A stretch of DNA of 64,000 bases from the NCBI RefSeq assembly GCF_000166775.1, contig NC_014720.1, positions 1,668,501 to 1,732,500 on the forward strand, read 5' to 3'. Position 1 is the first letter of the stretch; each line of letters opens with the position of its first letter. Of this stretch, positions 17,382-26,284 are shown piece by piece. Position numbers and translations under genes: made by a program. Source of the DNA: Caldicellulosiruptor kronotskyensis 2002 (lineage in GTDB: Bacteria; Bacillota; Thermoanaerobacteria; Caldicellulosiruptorales; Caldicellulosiruptoraceae). The notes below the pieces were generated by a model. That model did no database searches. It worked only from the letters and a program-made list of their open reading frames with translations, and had not been told where the DNA came from.

Positions 17382-17410
17382 ATTATAATACATGGTAATT
17401 TTTATGTCAA
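17382..17410 (-). promoter_or_regulatory. Consensus sigma-A promoter of the sulfur operon
   Basis: On the minus strand TTGACA (17405-17410) is followed after exactly 17 bases by TATAAT (17382-17387), a perfect match to the housekeeping promoter. The start point would fall near 17375, giving a leader of about 140 bases before ssuA. A promoter this strong on an assimilatory operon suggests that expression is held down by a repressor or a leader mechanism (inference). Confidence 0.85.
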
Positions 17411-17484
17411 TAGTTTTTTTTAATGTTTTTTTTAAATGGTGAACAGAATATTCATAACTACTTAATTACAACAAAATAAAAAAT

Positions 17485-17568
17485 ATGCTTATAGCAATAA
17501 TTTTGTTGCTGGCAACTGCTATGACTGTTGCAGGTATTAAACTTGTTTCAAGAATAAAAATTGCCTAA
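17485..17568 (+). CDS. Possible 27-residue membrane peptide
   Basis: A short reading frame encodes MLIAIILLLATAMTVAG, a hydrophobic segment, followed by a basic tail (KLVSRIKIA). It is divergent from the sulfur operon and convergent with the MFS gene. It is followed within 25 bases by a hairpin with a T-run that can only terminate plus-strand transcription, which suggests that something is transcribed here. No ribosome-binding site is visible before the ATG, and no clear promoter. This could be a chance reading frame; no family was recognised. Confidence 0.25.
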   Translation: MLIAIILLLATAMTVAGIKLVSRIKIA

Positions 17569-17589
17569 CTTTTTCAATTTTGTTGTTTA

Positions 17590-17655
17590 CCATCCTCATT
17601 GCGGTGCTTTTCTTCTTGTGATTGAAATTTTAGCTCAATGAGGATGGATTTTTTA
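17590..17655 (+). terminator. Plus-strand terminator-like hairpin with long loop
   Basis: CCATCCTCATTG (17590-17601) pairs with CAATGAGGATGG (17636-17647), followed by ATTTTTTATT. The stem is 12 bp with a 34-base loop. The T-run is on the plus strand, although the only recognised gene next to it, the MFS gene, is on the minus strand. It could end a small plus-strand transcript covering 17485-17568. Confidence 0.5.
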
Positions 17656-18879
17656 TTCATATTTTCTGGTTGGTTTTAAGTAAAAAAGAATAATTATGAT
17701 TCCAATTATTGATAATATGGCTGTTATATAGAAATTAAATATATAACTCCCAAAAATATCTCTTATTTTTCCAGACATTAAATTTCCTAAAACAGCTCCT
17801 ACCCCGTATCCTGTAAATAGAATACCATAATTTTTACTATAGTGAATTGTTCCAAAAAACTTTGCAGTTGCAGTTGGTGCGATTGAGAGCCATCCACCTA
17901 AGCTCAACCACAACAAACTAAAAGTTATCATATATAAAAGAGTCATTTTTTCTTTTGCAAAAAGCATACCCATCGAGGCCAAAAACATTAAAGAAAAATT
18001 AAATATTGCCGCAAACCTCGGTGTAATTTTATCAACAAGCCATCCAAAAAATGGCCGACCAATCCCGTTAAATATAGCAAATATAGAAACTGACAAAGCA
18101 GCAGTTTCAGCTGATAACTTTATTATCTCCTGCCCAACAGGACTTGATATTCCAATCGCCATCAGTCCGCTCAGTGTCCCTATAACAAAACAGAACCAAA
18201 GAGCCCAGAAGGTTTTTGTTTTTACCATCTCAGAGGTAGAGTAAGAAATCTCATCTTTTTTGTTCTTAAATTCTACTTCACTTTTTTCTTTTTTAGCTGG
18301 AAACTTTAAGGGTATTGATAACAAAATAATTACAACCAAAAAAACTACTCCTAAAATTCTAAATGTTAATTGAGGGCCATATACTTCTATAAGTTTTCTT
18401 GCAATAGGCGCTGTAATAAGAGGTGACATTCCAAATCCTAAGACAGTCAATCCCACTGCAAATCCCCTTTTGTCTTCAAACCACTTCGCCGAAACTGCAA
18501 TTGGCACTCCATACACAATTCCCACGCCAGTTCCAGCAATAATTCCATATCCCAGAATCAGATTTATCAAACCATTAGAAAAACCTGCCAAAATCCAACC
18601 AATACTAACCAAAATTCCTCCAACTATTGATACCATCCTTGGTCCAAACTTATCTAAAAACCTTCCAGCAAGTGGCATCAAAATAGCATAGAATACAAGA
18701 AAAAACATGTATGGCAAACTACTTTCAGTTGCACTTAGTTTAAATAATTGCTCTAGCGGTTTTCTAAACACACTCCATGAGTATACAGAACCAAGGCATA
18801 AATTAATAATGAGTCCTAACAATATGTAAATATAACGTCTTTTGTTGGCTACATAATTTTCAGGATGATTTTTTATCAT
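17653..18879 (-). CDS. Major facilitator transporter, oxalate/formate antiporter (OFA) family
   Basis: This 408-residue protein has about twelve hydrophobic segments. Family signs are [23 protein letters not shown] near the start, [13 protein letters not shown] in the 2-3 loop, and [10 protein letters not shown] in the second half. OFA members exchange small carboxylates or related anions, but the substrate here cannot be told. It overlaps purE by four bases and has its own AGGAGGG site, so it is co-transcribed with purK and purE. That partnership is unusual and gives no obvious substrate. Confidence 0.87.
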   Translation of the reverse strand: MIKNHPENYVANKRRYIYILLGLIINLCLGSVYSWSVFRKPLEQLFKLSATESSLPYMFFLVFYAILMPLAGRFLDKFGPRMVSIVGGILVSIGWILAGFSNGLINLILGYGIIAGTGVGIVYGVPIAVSAKWFEDKRGFAVGLTVLGFGMSPLITAPIARKLIEVYGPQLTFRILGVVFLVVIILLSIPLKFPAKKEKSEVEFKNKKDEISYSTSEMVKTKTFWALWFCFVIGTLSGLMAIGISSPVGQEIIKLSAETAALSVSIFAIFNGIGRPFFGWLVDKITPRFAAIFNFSLMFLASMGMLFAKEKMTLLYMITFSLLWLSLGGWLSIAPTATAKFFGTIHYSKNYGILFTGYGVGAVLGNLMSGKIRDIFGSYIFNFYITAILSIIGIIIILFYLKPTRKYE

Positions 18880-19403
18880 CCCTCCTGCCTCCTTTTAAGA
18901 TATTCTTCATACCCAACGCCTTCTAAGTTTTTAGCTTTTTCTTCTACTTCTGATCTCATTTTTTCTTTATATTCAATTACCTTTTGTCTGATATGGGGAT
19001 ACTTTATACTCAGGATTTGAACTGCTAAAATTCCGGCATTTTTAGCATTATTAATTGCAACAGTGGCAACAGGCACTCCTGCCGGCATCTGCACAATCGA
19101 CAAAAGAGAATCCAGACCATTTAAAGAAGAAGTTTTTACTGGAACGCCAATAACCGGCAAAGATGAAATTGAAGCAACCATGCCAGGTAGGTGTGCAGCG
19201 CCGCCAGCCCCAGCAATAATAACTTCTATACCCCGTACTTCTGCCTCTTTTGCATATTTGAACATCCTCTCAGGAGTTCTGTGAGCAGAAACAATTGTTA
19301 TCTCATACTCTATTTCAAAATTTTCAAGAACTTTTGCTGCCTCTTTCATCACAGGAAGGTCAGAATCGCTCCCCATAATAATTCCAACAAGTGGTTTTTT
19401 CAT
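18876..19403 (-). CDS. purE: N5-carboxyaminoimidazole ribonucleotide mutase
   Basis: PurE moves the carboxyl group of N5-CAIR to give CAIR in purine synthesis. The 175-residue class I protein shows [30 protein letters not shown] with the active-site histidine, and [23 protein letters not shown] precedes the ATG. It follows purK by five bases, the normal pairing. Class I PurE needs PurK, which is present. Confidence 0.97.
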   Translation of the reverse strand: MKKPLVGIIMGSDSDLPVMKEAAKVLENFEIEYEITIVSAHRTPERMFKYAKEAEVRGIEVIIAGAGGAAHLPGMVASISSLPVIGVPVKTSSLNGLDSLLSIVQMPAGVPVATVAINNAKNAGILAVQILSIKYPHIRQKVIEYKEKMRSEVEEKAKNLEGVGYEEYLKRRQEG

Positions 19404-19408
19404 TAAAA

Positions 19409-20575
19409 TTACACCTCCGCTTTAATTTTGAGCACTTCTTTAACTCTCTTTGCTTTTTCAATTGCTACTTCCAAGTCGTCATCAAGTATTGTCACATGCC
19501 CCATTTTTCTAAAAGGTGCTGTCATCTTCTTACCATAGAAATGAAACGAAACTCCTTCTATAGACAAACTTTCTGCCAAGCCCTCTATCTTTGGTCTTCC
19601 TTTATAATCTTTTTCGCCCAAGAGGTTTATCATGACAGCCGGTGAAAGTTGCTTTGTAGACCCAAGCGGCAGGTCACAGATTGCTCTTATATGCTGTTCA
19701 AACTGACTTGTCACGCATGCTTCTATTGTATAATGTCCAGAGTTATGTGGTCTTGGAGCAACTTCATTTATCAAAATTTCGTCATCCTTTGTCAAAAACA
19801 ACTCAACTCCAAACACACCAACACCATCCAGCACTTCAACCACTTTGATTGCTACTTCTTTTGCTCTTTGCGCTATCTTTTCGTCAATCCTTGCCGGTGC
19901 AACTAAAAAATCAAGAATGTTTGCTGACTGTTCAAAAATCATCTCAACTACAGGATAGCTTTTCACATCTCCTCTTTTGTTCCTGGCAACCATCACTGCC
20001 AATTCCTTTTTTATGTCAACTAACTCCTCTACAAAAGATTCTGTCTCAAGTACTTTATTTAAATCCTCTTTGTCATTTATTACAACAACTCCTCTTCCAT
20101 CATAGCCGCCTTTTGAAGCCTTTTGGACACACGGAAAACCAAACTTCTCAAAAAAAGATACATCCAAATGAGTTACCTTTTCAAACCTTGGTACGGGAAG
20201 GTTTGCACTTTTGAACATTTGCTTTTGTTTGTATTTGTCTTGAATGACTTCCAAACAATAAGGCGATGGGTAAATGTGGTATCCCTTATCATAAAGATCT
20301 TTTAACACTGCTGTGTTGATATGTTCTATCTCATAAGTGGTGATATCGCTTTTTTCAACAAGTTCTTTTAACTTTTCAGGGTTGTAAAAATCACTTACAA
20401 TCAGCTCATCAGAAACCGAAGCTGCAGGACACTCAGGGCTGGGATCTAAAGAGATGACATAAAAGCCCATCTGTTTTGCCTTTTGCGCAAGCATCTTACC
20501 CAGCTGTCCGCCACCAATAATTCCAATTTTCTTTATGGGAAAACTAAAAGTGCTACGATGCATCTCTCTTTTCAT
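19409..20575 (-). CDS. purK: N5-carboxyaminoimidazole ribonucleotide synthase
   Basis: PurK is an ATP-grasp enzyme that carboxylates AIR to N5-CAIR. Signs are [58 protein letters not shown] and [18 protein letters not shown]. Two nearby ATGs, 20575 and 20563, are possible; AAGGAG lies 2 and 14 bases before them, so neither is ideal. An upstream ATG at 20620 gives a tail unlike the family. A weak promoter TTGTTT-N16-TAAACT may lie just upstream. Confidence 0.94.
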   Translation of the reverse strand: MKREMHRSTFSFPIKKIGIIGGGQLGKMLAQKAKQMGFYVISLDPSPECPAASVSDELIVSDFYNPEKLKELVEKSDITTYEIEHINTAVLKDLYDKGYHIYPSPYCLEVIQDKYKQKQMFKSANLPVPRFEKVTHLDVSFFEKFGFPCVQKASKGGYDGRGVVVINDKEDLNKVLETESFVEELVDIKKELAVMVARNKRGDVKSYPVVEMIFEQSANILDFLVAPARIDEKIAQRAKEVAIKVVEVLDGVGVFGVELFLTKDDEILINEVAPRPHNSGHYTIEACVTSQFEQHIRAICDLPLGSTKQLSPAVMINLLGEKDYKGRPKIEGLAESLSIEGVSFHFYGKKMTAPFRKMGHVTILDDDLEVAIEKAKRVKEVLKIKAEV

Positions 20576-20627
20576 CTCTCCTTTCCAAATATAGTTTACC
20601 ACAAACTCTTCAAAAAACAATAAATGA

Positions 20628-20657
20628 CCTCCCTACAAAATATTTTTTGCAGGGAGG
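20628..20657 (-). terminator. Terminator after the DUF4914-like gene
   Basis: On the minus strand CCTCCCTGCAAAA pairs with TTTTGTAGGGAGG, giving an almost perfect 13-bp stem just after the stop codon at 20669. The downstream T-rich tract is interrupted (TCATTTATTGTTTTTT), so termination may be incomplete. Confidence 0.65.
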
Positions 20658-20668
20658 CATTGTTTTGT

Positions 20669-22537
20669 CTATTTTATCAAAGATACATAGTCATCCAGGC
20701 TTCCATCATCCAAGCAGCATTCTATAATTCTTCTTCCAAGGGGATGTAAATCCAATGTTTTGAATTTTATAATCTCTTTTTTGAAAAACTCTGTCAAAAT
20801 CTTTGCACCCTCCATATAACCTTCTTCTCCAACCTCTTGCTGAAGGTCAACCTGGAGTAAAAACTTTGGTATATAAGTTCCTTCAACTTTCATGTATTCA
20901 AGTGCCCATCCCAAAAGCGGCAACTTTGCAGGCTTTAGCTGGTCAGGTCTTAATTTTACATTGCCTCTTTTAGCTAAATACTCTCTTGTTATCCATTGTG
21001 GCATAAAACCAACCTTGTATGCACCTATGTGCTGGTTTGGAATGAGAATATACTGAGTTTTTGTAAACTGTAAAATCTGTTCAAGCAAAAGATTTGCTTG
21101 CTTTACCATAAGTCCTGTCGCAAATGGCCAGTAAGAACCAACTCCTTCAGAACTCAATGCTTCTGCCTGTGTTATGCTTGGATTTGCATGGCCGCGGGGG
21201 CTAACAAGCCTCCACAGCCATGCCAATGCAGGTGGTAAAAGGTGAAACATCCCTATAATACCGTAAGTCGGCTTTTGTTTAGTGCAAGGTGGTGTTCTCA
21301 CTCCAAAGCTTCGTATGTCAACCTCAACAGGCTCATCCACAATGTTCGGAATAAACCTGCGAGGCAAAATAACCCTTGGATTAGGGCAAGGTTTTCCTGG
21401 CTCATCCATTGTGTGTTCCCATATAAGACAGGTTGAACCAGGCACACCCTCTAAATTTAAGAATATTAACGGCTCGGGTGGATGAATGCAAAGCCTTTCA
21501 AGCTGTGGGTCTGTACCGTAATGTGGAATATTATCAAGTCTTACAAACCAACCTTGTTCTGCGTCTTTTACAACCATTTTTGAACCCTTTTGAAGGCTGG
21601 GATGAACAAGTGCTATATCGTCTGTCACGGGATGTATCTCGCAAGATTCTTTTATCTCAAGGTAAATTCTTTCTTTGGTTATAATATTTTCTCCAAGCAA
21701 AACTCTATTGTCTTTTTCTCTATGCATCTGCTGGCACATTTCACTCTTTCCGCCACCACTTGCTCCCTCGTGCATGATTGTTATCACGTTGTCATATGGC
21801 GTAACAATCCTGACTGTCGAAGCATGTGCAGCAACCCAGCCTTCCATTTCACCGATGTTCAAAAGCACACCATATACTCCCTTTTTAGCACTTGGTCCTG
21901 GGTACAAGTTATATGAAAATATTTCATGGACGCCATTCAACCTATTGTGCACAACCACTTGTTTTCCGTTAAAATGTGTGTGTCTAAATGGTGGAGCTAC
22001 ATATATCACTGCTTTTGGTTCAAAAACATCGATCTTTTCAAATTCGCTTTTTGGAATAAATCCCTGGATATCAGCAAGCGCAAATCCAAAAAATGCAGCA
22101 TTGAGCGGAGCTATTACAAGAGCAGGATATCCATGTTCCTTTCCTCCAGCATAAAATCCATATACTACTAATTCTTGTTTTTTAAGCCATTCAAATGTTT
22201 CTTTCCTCACTGTTTCAAAATTGTCTCCATAAATGTCTTTATATCGTTGTTTGTCAGTTTCCCCATCATCACCAATAATTAAACTATCTGGGTCTCTTCT
22301 TCTCATGTACACATCAGGATAATTTACAACAATGCCATTTTTGCATCTTGTAACTATGGCCTCAACTACTTCACCCTTACCTTCTACCTCATATTTCACC
22401 TCAAACACCATATTATCTTTTCCACCAAGGGATAAATCTATAAAATCAAGTCTCTTTTCTGGCATAATTATTCCCTTGCAGCTGCTTAAAATTTCATACA
22501 CTTCATCTTTTACCTTTAAGTTTAGAAGCTTGATCAT
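20669..22537 (-). CDS. DUF4914-like protein with a PEPCK-like P-loop
   Basis: This 622-residue protein has a nucleotide-binding loop MHEGASGGGKSEMCQQM near residue 260, recalling the kinase loop of phosphoenolpyruvate carboxykinases, and APPFRHTHFNGKQVVVHNRLNG and HPVTDDIALVHPSLQ around it. I believe it matches the DUF4914 family, but I cannot search. No canonical PEPCK substrate motif was identified, so an enzyme name is not justified. It follows a small unknown gene by 31 bases, starts at ATG 22537 with GGGGGT nearby, and ends in a terminator. The rare length and high conservation of aromatic residues suggest a real enzyme. Confidence 0.6.
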   Translation of the reverse strand: MIKLLNLKVKDEVYEILSSCKGIIMPEKRLDFIDLSLGGKDNMVFEVKYEVEGKGEVVEAIVTRCKNGIVVNYPDVYMRRRDPDSLIIGDDGETDKQRYKDIYGDNFETVRKETFEWLKKQELVVYGFYAGGKEHGYPALVIAPLNAAFFGFALADIQGFIPKSEFEKIDVFEPKAVIYVAPPFRHTHFNGKQVVVHNRLNGVHEIFSYNLYPGPSAKKGVYGVLLNIGEMEGWVAAHASTVRIVTPYDNVITIMHEGASGGGKSEMCQQMHREKDNRVLLGENIITKERIYLEIKESCEIHPVTDDIALVHPSLQKGSKMVVKDAEQGWFVRLDNIPHYGTDPQLERLCIHPPEPLIFLNLEGVPGSTCLIWEHTMDEPGKPCPNPRVILPRRFIPNIVDEPVEVDIRSFGVRTPPCTKQKPTYGIIGMFHLLPPALAWLWRLVSPRGHANPSITQAEALSSEGVGSYWPFATGLMVKQANLLLEQILQFTKTQYILIPNQHIGAYKVGFMPQWITREYLAKRGNVKLRPDQLKPAKLPLLGWALEYMKVEGTYIPKFLLQVDLQQEVGEEGYMEGAKILTEFFKKEIIKFKTLDLHPLGRRIIECCLDDGSLDDYVSLIK

Positions 22538-22568
22538 CGCAATATATACCCCCTATCAAGAAAATTTT

Positions 22569-22994
22569 TCAGTTACTCTCAATAAACTCAATCTTCTCAA
22601 TCAAAAGTTTTAAAAGATATCTGTAGTTTTCAATTACCTCTTTGTCTTGCCTGAAATACTCTCCATTTTCTCTAAAAAACTCCACAACATAATACTCCAA
22701 ACATTGCACCACAATTTTTAAGTCTTTGAGAAAATTTTTATCTTTCCTTATATAAAAGTTAAGGGTTTTGGTGTTTAGGCGAAATACATCCAACAAAACA
22801 AGTGGCAAGGCCCACAGGTCAATGTAACTTCCGTCCCAAAAATACTTATAAAAGAAGCCTGTTAAAAATGGATTTGTCTCACAGTATTCTTTAAAAAATT
22901 TCTCTATGAGTATAAAAAATGTTTTTCTTGTAAACAGTTTTGACGCTAAGTCCTGAGTCTTGTGGAGGTTTGCCTCATAAATTTCAGCAAACAA
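22569..22994 (-). CDS. Hypothetical helical protein upstream of the DUF4914-like gene
   Basis: This 141-residue protein is rich in Phe, Tyr, Lys and Glu and looks entirely helical and soluble. No motif was recognised. The start is TTG at 22994, with a strong AAGGAGG nine bases before it, which supports it being a real gene. It precedes the DUF4914-like gene with a 31-base gap, so they probably form a two-gene operon and may work together. Function unknown. Confidence 0.6.
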   Translation of the reverse strand: MFAEIYEANLHKTQDLASKLFTRKTFFILIEKFFKEYCETNPFLTGFFYKYFWDGSYIDLWALPLVLLDVFRLNTKTLNFYIRKDKNFLKDLKIVVQCLEYYVVEFFRENGEYFRQDKEVIENYRYLLKLLIEKIEFIESN

Positions 22995-23039
22995 TACAAA
23001 TACCTCCTTAATTTGTATTTATCACCTCTGCAGGGCATC

Positions 23040-23088
23040 AAAAAAGGCCAATATTCGCAAAGCTTTTTTGCCCTGCAAATATTGGCCT
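23040..23088 (-). terminator. Rho-independent terminator after the DUF2294 gene
   Basis: On the minus strand AGGCCAATATT (23078-23088) pairs with AATATTGGCCT (23045-23055), followed by TTTTTT. The 11-bp stem with a T-run lies after the stop at 23137. A further GGCCAATAAATTGGCC palindrome lies between. Confidence 0.8.
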
Positions 23089-23136
23089 ACCTTGCAACTG
23101 GCCAATTTATTGGCCCCTTGCTCGGTCTGCCAAATT

Positions 23137-23499
23137 TTACTTACTCAATTTTTTTTCTAAGTTCTCATTTAGAGTTATTACAATTACTTTTTCACCATTT
23201 ACTGTGTTCACATCTGAGTAAATGCCAGCAATATCAACATCAATTACCTGTTTTATTAAGTTTGCCAAATCCTCTTTTGCATTCTCAAACAAAGTTGCTC
23301 TCACCTTTTTGATAAGTTCAATGCCTTCCTTAGTTTGTGCAAGCTTTTTCTCTGTAGGGCTTAAAAAACCAATTAGTCTCACAACAATAATGTCCTCTGT
23401 AATTATAGTTTTTATCTGCTTTGGTCCTCTGCCCATGTATTCTATTTCGAACTTGCTTACTGCCTCGCTGATTTTTGCTTCTATCTGCCCTTTTGTCAT
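23137..23499 (-). CDS. DUF2294-family protein
   Basis: This 120-residue protein matches the Na-/DUF2294 type: TKGQIEAKISEAVSKFEIEYMGRGPKQIKT, then VVRLIGFLSPTEKKLAQTKEGIELIKKVR. The family is small and soluble and has no firmly known function. It is a single-gene transcript with a perfect promoter (23546-23574) and a terminator (23040-23088). No neighbours share its transcript. Confidence 0.8.
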   Translation of the reverse strand: MTKGQIEAKISEAVSKFEIEYMGRGPKQIKTIITEDIIVVRLIGFLSPTEKKLAQTKEGIELIKKVRATLFENAKEDLANLIKQVIDVDIAGIYSDVNTVNGEKVIVITLNENLEKKLSK

Positions 23500-23545
23500 T
23501 TCGCTTTTCTAAAAACCATCCCTGCTTTGTTCAACTTCTTTTTTT

Positions 23546-23574
23546 AGTATAGCAAAATGAAATTTGTATGTCAA
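23546..23574 (-). promoter_or_regulatory. Sigma-A promoter of the DUF2294 gene
   Basis: TTGACA (23569-23574, minus) is followed after 17 bases by TATACT (23546-23551). The predicted start falls about 40 bases before the ATG at 23499. Confidence 0.8.
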
Positions 23575-23690
23575 TATATTTCAACTAAATTATTCTGTAT
23601 ATTGCTAAATCATTGATTATTCTAAATTTTAAAAGCTTAACTTTATGTAAATTGCAAGTTTGAATTTTTCATTATGCACCTTGAGATAAT

Positions 23691-23730
23691 AAAAAAGCAG
23701 GGCTGTGTTTTTTCCTCACACAACCCCGCC
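23691..23730 (-). terminator. Terminator after hcp
   Basis: On the minus strand GCGGGGTTGTGT pairs with ACACAGCCCTGC (one mismatch), followed by TTTTTT. It lies 17 bases after the hcp stop at 23747. Confidence 0.85.
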
Positions 23731-23746
23731 TTTTATCCTATTTCAC

Positions 23747-25399
23747 TTATTTTTTTGACAAAATTTCGTTCAAATCATTCTCTGGGTTTGAAATAGGTTT
23801 TATATTGAATCTCTCAACAAGTACCTGCAGAATATTTGGCGAAACAAATGCTGGCAGTGATGGACCCAAGTAGATGTTTTTAATACCAAGGGACAACAGT
23901 GTCAAAAGTATCGCTACTGCTTTTTGTTCAAACCACGAAAGAACAAGTGTAAGTGGCAAATCATTTACATTAACTCCAAAAGCCTTTGCAAGTTCAATTG
24001 CGATAATGATTGCAGAATATGCATCGTTGCACTGACCAACATCTAAAAGTCTTGGAAATTCAGCAACCATTCCAAAGTCTTTCTTATTGAATCTATACTT
24101 TCCACATGCAAGCGTCAAAATAAGCGTGTCTTTTGGAGTTTTTTCAGCAAACTCTGTATAGTAGTTTCTACCTGGCTTTGCACCATCGCATCCACCAATT
24201 AAGAAGAAATGCTTGATCTGACCACTTTTTACAGCCTCAATTATCTTGTTTGCAACACCAAGCACAGTATTGTGAGCAAATCCAACAAGGATTTTCTTTT
24301 CTTCTTCGTCTTCCTGCCAACCACCAAGTTCTAATGCCTTTTGAATAATTGGCGTGAAATCCTTTTTGCCATTTACTTCTTCAATGTGTGCAACACCATC
24401 AAACCCAACAACACCCGTTGTAAATATTCTGTCTCTGTAACTGTCGCGTGGTTTTTGCAGACAGTTTGTGGTCATCAAGATACAACCTGGAATACCGTCA
24501 AATTCCTTTTGCTGGTCTTGCCATGCACCACCATAATTACCAACAAGATGTTTGTACTTCTTTAGCTCTGGATAACCATGCGCAGGAAGCATTTCACCGT
24601 GTGTATAGATATTTATTCCTTTTCCTTCTGTTTGCTCTAAAAGTTCTTTTAAGTCTTTCAAATCATGACCAGAGACAATTATAAATGGTCCTTTTTTCTT
24701 GGAAATCAAAACTTCTGTTGGCTGTGGATGACCAAAAGTCTCAGTGTGAGCTTTGTCCAAAATTTCCATACATTTAAAATTCTTCTTTCCAAGTTCCATA
24801 CAAAGGTTATAAAGCTCATCTGTTGACAAGTTGCTGTCCAGCGTTTTTGCAAGTGCCGTAAAGAAGAAATTGTTCACATCATCATCCTTGTAGCCAAGCC
24901 TATATGCATGATGAGCATATGCAGCCATTCCTTTTAAGCCATAAATAAGGAGCTCTCTTAAAGACCTGACATCCTCATCAATGTCATCTGCCAGAATTCC
25001 TACCTTTTTCCCGTCTGTTATCATCTCTTCAACATTTTCTGGTGGCCGATAGTAAACGGCAGCGGGTAGATTATCTAAGTTAGAAACTTGATTTTTTAGA
25101 TTTTCTTTCACGCTGTCTGCTTCAAGAATATATCTTACAAATCTTTTCTCATCAAAGTTCACATTTGTAAGGGTAGAAAATAGAGCATCCATCATGAATT
25201 TGGTTGTACCTTCATCAATCTTTTTTCCTTCAGCTAAAATCTTGCTGCCCAAGTATGCAATGCCTTTTAACTGGTATAAGAGCAAATCCTGAAGTGTAGC
25301 AACTCTGCTGTCTTTCCCACAAACACCTACCTTTGTGCAGCCTTTCCCACCTGCTGTCTGTTCGCATTGGAAACAAAACATATCAGTTTGAATCATCAC
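23747..25399 (-). CDS. hcp: Hydroxylamine reductase / hybrid cluster protein
   Basis: Hcp is a cytoplasmic iron-sulfur enzyme linked to detoxification of hydroxylamine and nitric oxide. The N-terminal cysteine set FCFQCEQTAGGKGCTKVGVCGK binds the 4Fe-4S cluster. The hybrid cluster ligands are in the C-terminal half, in LVGNYGGAWQDQQ, LMTTNCLQKP, TGVVGFDGVAHIEE, IGGCDGAKPGRNYY and LACGKYRFNK. The 550-residue length is normal. The start is GTG 25399 or the adjacent ATG, nine or more bases after GGGAGG. It is downstream of a ferredoxin-like gene and divergent from a CRP/FNR regulator. Confidence 0.97.
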   Translation of the reverse strand: MMIQTDMFCFQCEQTAGGKGCTKVGVCGKDSRVATLQDLLLYQLKGIAYLGSKILAEGKKIDEGTTKFMMDALFSTLTNVNFDEKRFVRYILEADSVKENLKNQVSNLDNLPAAVYYRPPENVEEMITDGKKVGILADDIDEDVRSLRELLIYGLKGMAAYAHHAYRLGYKDDDVNNFFFTALAKTLDSNLSTDELYNLCMELGKKNFKCMEILDKAHTETFGHPQPTEVLISKKKGPFIIVSGHDLKDLKELLEQTEGKGINIYTHGEMLPAHGYPELKKYKHLVGNYGGAWQDQQKEFDGIPGCILMTTNCLQKPRDSYRDRIFTTGVVGFDGVAHIEEVNGKKDFTPIIQKALELGGWQEDEEEKKILVGFAHNTVLGVANKIIEAVKSGQIKHFFLIGGCDGAKPGRNYYTEFAEKTPKDTLILTLACGKYRFNKKDFGMVAEFPRLLDVGQCNDAYSAIIIAIELAKAFGVNVNDLPLTLVLSWFEQKAVAILLTLLSLGIKNIYLGPSLPAFVSPNILQVLVERFNIKPISNPENDLNEILSKK

Positions 25400-25445
25400 A
25401 ATATAACACCTCCCAAAATATTATCAATTTTTATTTACCCAAAAA

Positions 25446-26174
25446 TTATTCTTTTATACCACCATCGGTGGTAATTGTTACCTCTTGATACGGCAAAATC
25501 TTCTGTGCCTGAAGCATGGCCTTTTTAACTATGCTTGCAATACCATTGCAACAAGGAACTTCCATCTTGACAACTGTGATGCTTTTTATATTATGACTTT
25601 GAATAATTTCTAAGATTTTTTCATAGTAATATTCAATATTGTCAAGCTTTGGACATCCTATTATTGTCACTTTTCCTTTCATAAAATCTCTGTGGAAAGA
25701 TGCATATGCATAGGCAACACAGTCAGCAGCAATGAGTATATGCGCGTTATCAAAAAACTTTGCATAAGGATTAACAAGATTTAGCTGTACCGGCCAGTTA
25801 ACAAGTTCAGAAAACTCTTTTTTGGTCTCTTCTACCTTTTGATTTTTTTCCTCTGAAGTTGTATCAATATTGTTTCTTTCAATAATCTTTTCCTGAGAAC
25901 CAGGGCACATACATGAAAACTGCCCACGCTGTTTTTTCTGATTGAGCCTTTCTTCCACAGCCTTTTCATTGAATGGTTTCGCTTCAGCTTCAATTATCTC
26001 AATTGCCCCTGTTGGACAAACAGGTAAACAATTTCCAAGTCCGTCACAATATTCTTCACTGACAAGTTTTGCCTTGCCATTTACAAGCTCAATCGCACCC
26101 TCAATACATGCATTCACACACAGTCCGCATCCATTGCACTTTTCCTCGTTGATCTTTACAATCTTTCTTATCAT
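25446..26174 (-). CDS. Hcp-associated 4Fe-4S ferredoxin protein
   Basis: The N-terminal third has two 4Fe-4S motifs: CNGCGLCVNACIEGA and, less regular, CDGLGNCLPVCPTGA. A CMCPG segment follows near residue 90. The C-terminal half (ILIAADCVAYAYASFHRDFMKGKVTIIGCPKLDN and MEVPCCNGIASIVKKA) matches the ferredoxin-like proteins often found beside hcp. It may deliver electrons to Hcp (inference). I start it at ATG 26174, after GAGGG; the longer frame to 26204 would run into the promoter. It is the first gene of the hcp operon. Confidence 0.87.
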   Translation of the reverse strand: MIRKIVKINEEKCNGCGLCVNACIEGAIELVNGKAKLVSEEYCDGLGNCLPVCPTGAIEIIEAEAKPFNEKAVEERLNQKKQRGQFSCMCPGSQEKIIERNNIDTTSEEKNQKVEETKKEFSELVNWPVQLNLVNPYAKFFDNAHILIAADCVAYAYASFHRDFMKGKVTIIGCPKLDNIEYYYEKILEIIQSHNIKSITVVKMEVPCCNGIASIVKKAMLQAQKILPYQEVTITTDGGIKE

Positions 26175-26203
26175 TTTCAACCATCCCTCTCTGTTTACTT
26201 GCA

Positions 26204-26250
26204 ATTATATTTTATATGGTTTAGAATATATTTGCGGTAACATATGTTAC
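26204..26250 (-). promoter_or_regulatory. hcp promoter region with palindromic CRP/FNR-type operator
   Basis: GTAACATATGTTAC (26237-26250) is a perfect 14-bp palindrome in the 110-base gap between divergent hcp and the regulator gene. On the hcp side TATAAT is at 26204-26209 (overlapping alternatives are close by) and there is no good -35 box. The palindrome is centred roughly 40-46 bases before the likely start, the position of a class II activator site. The adjacent CRP/FNR regulator is the obvious candidate. Confidence 0.75.
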
Positions 26251-26284
26251 AGCTTTATATCCATTTTAAAGAAGGTGAAAACCG

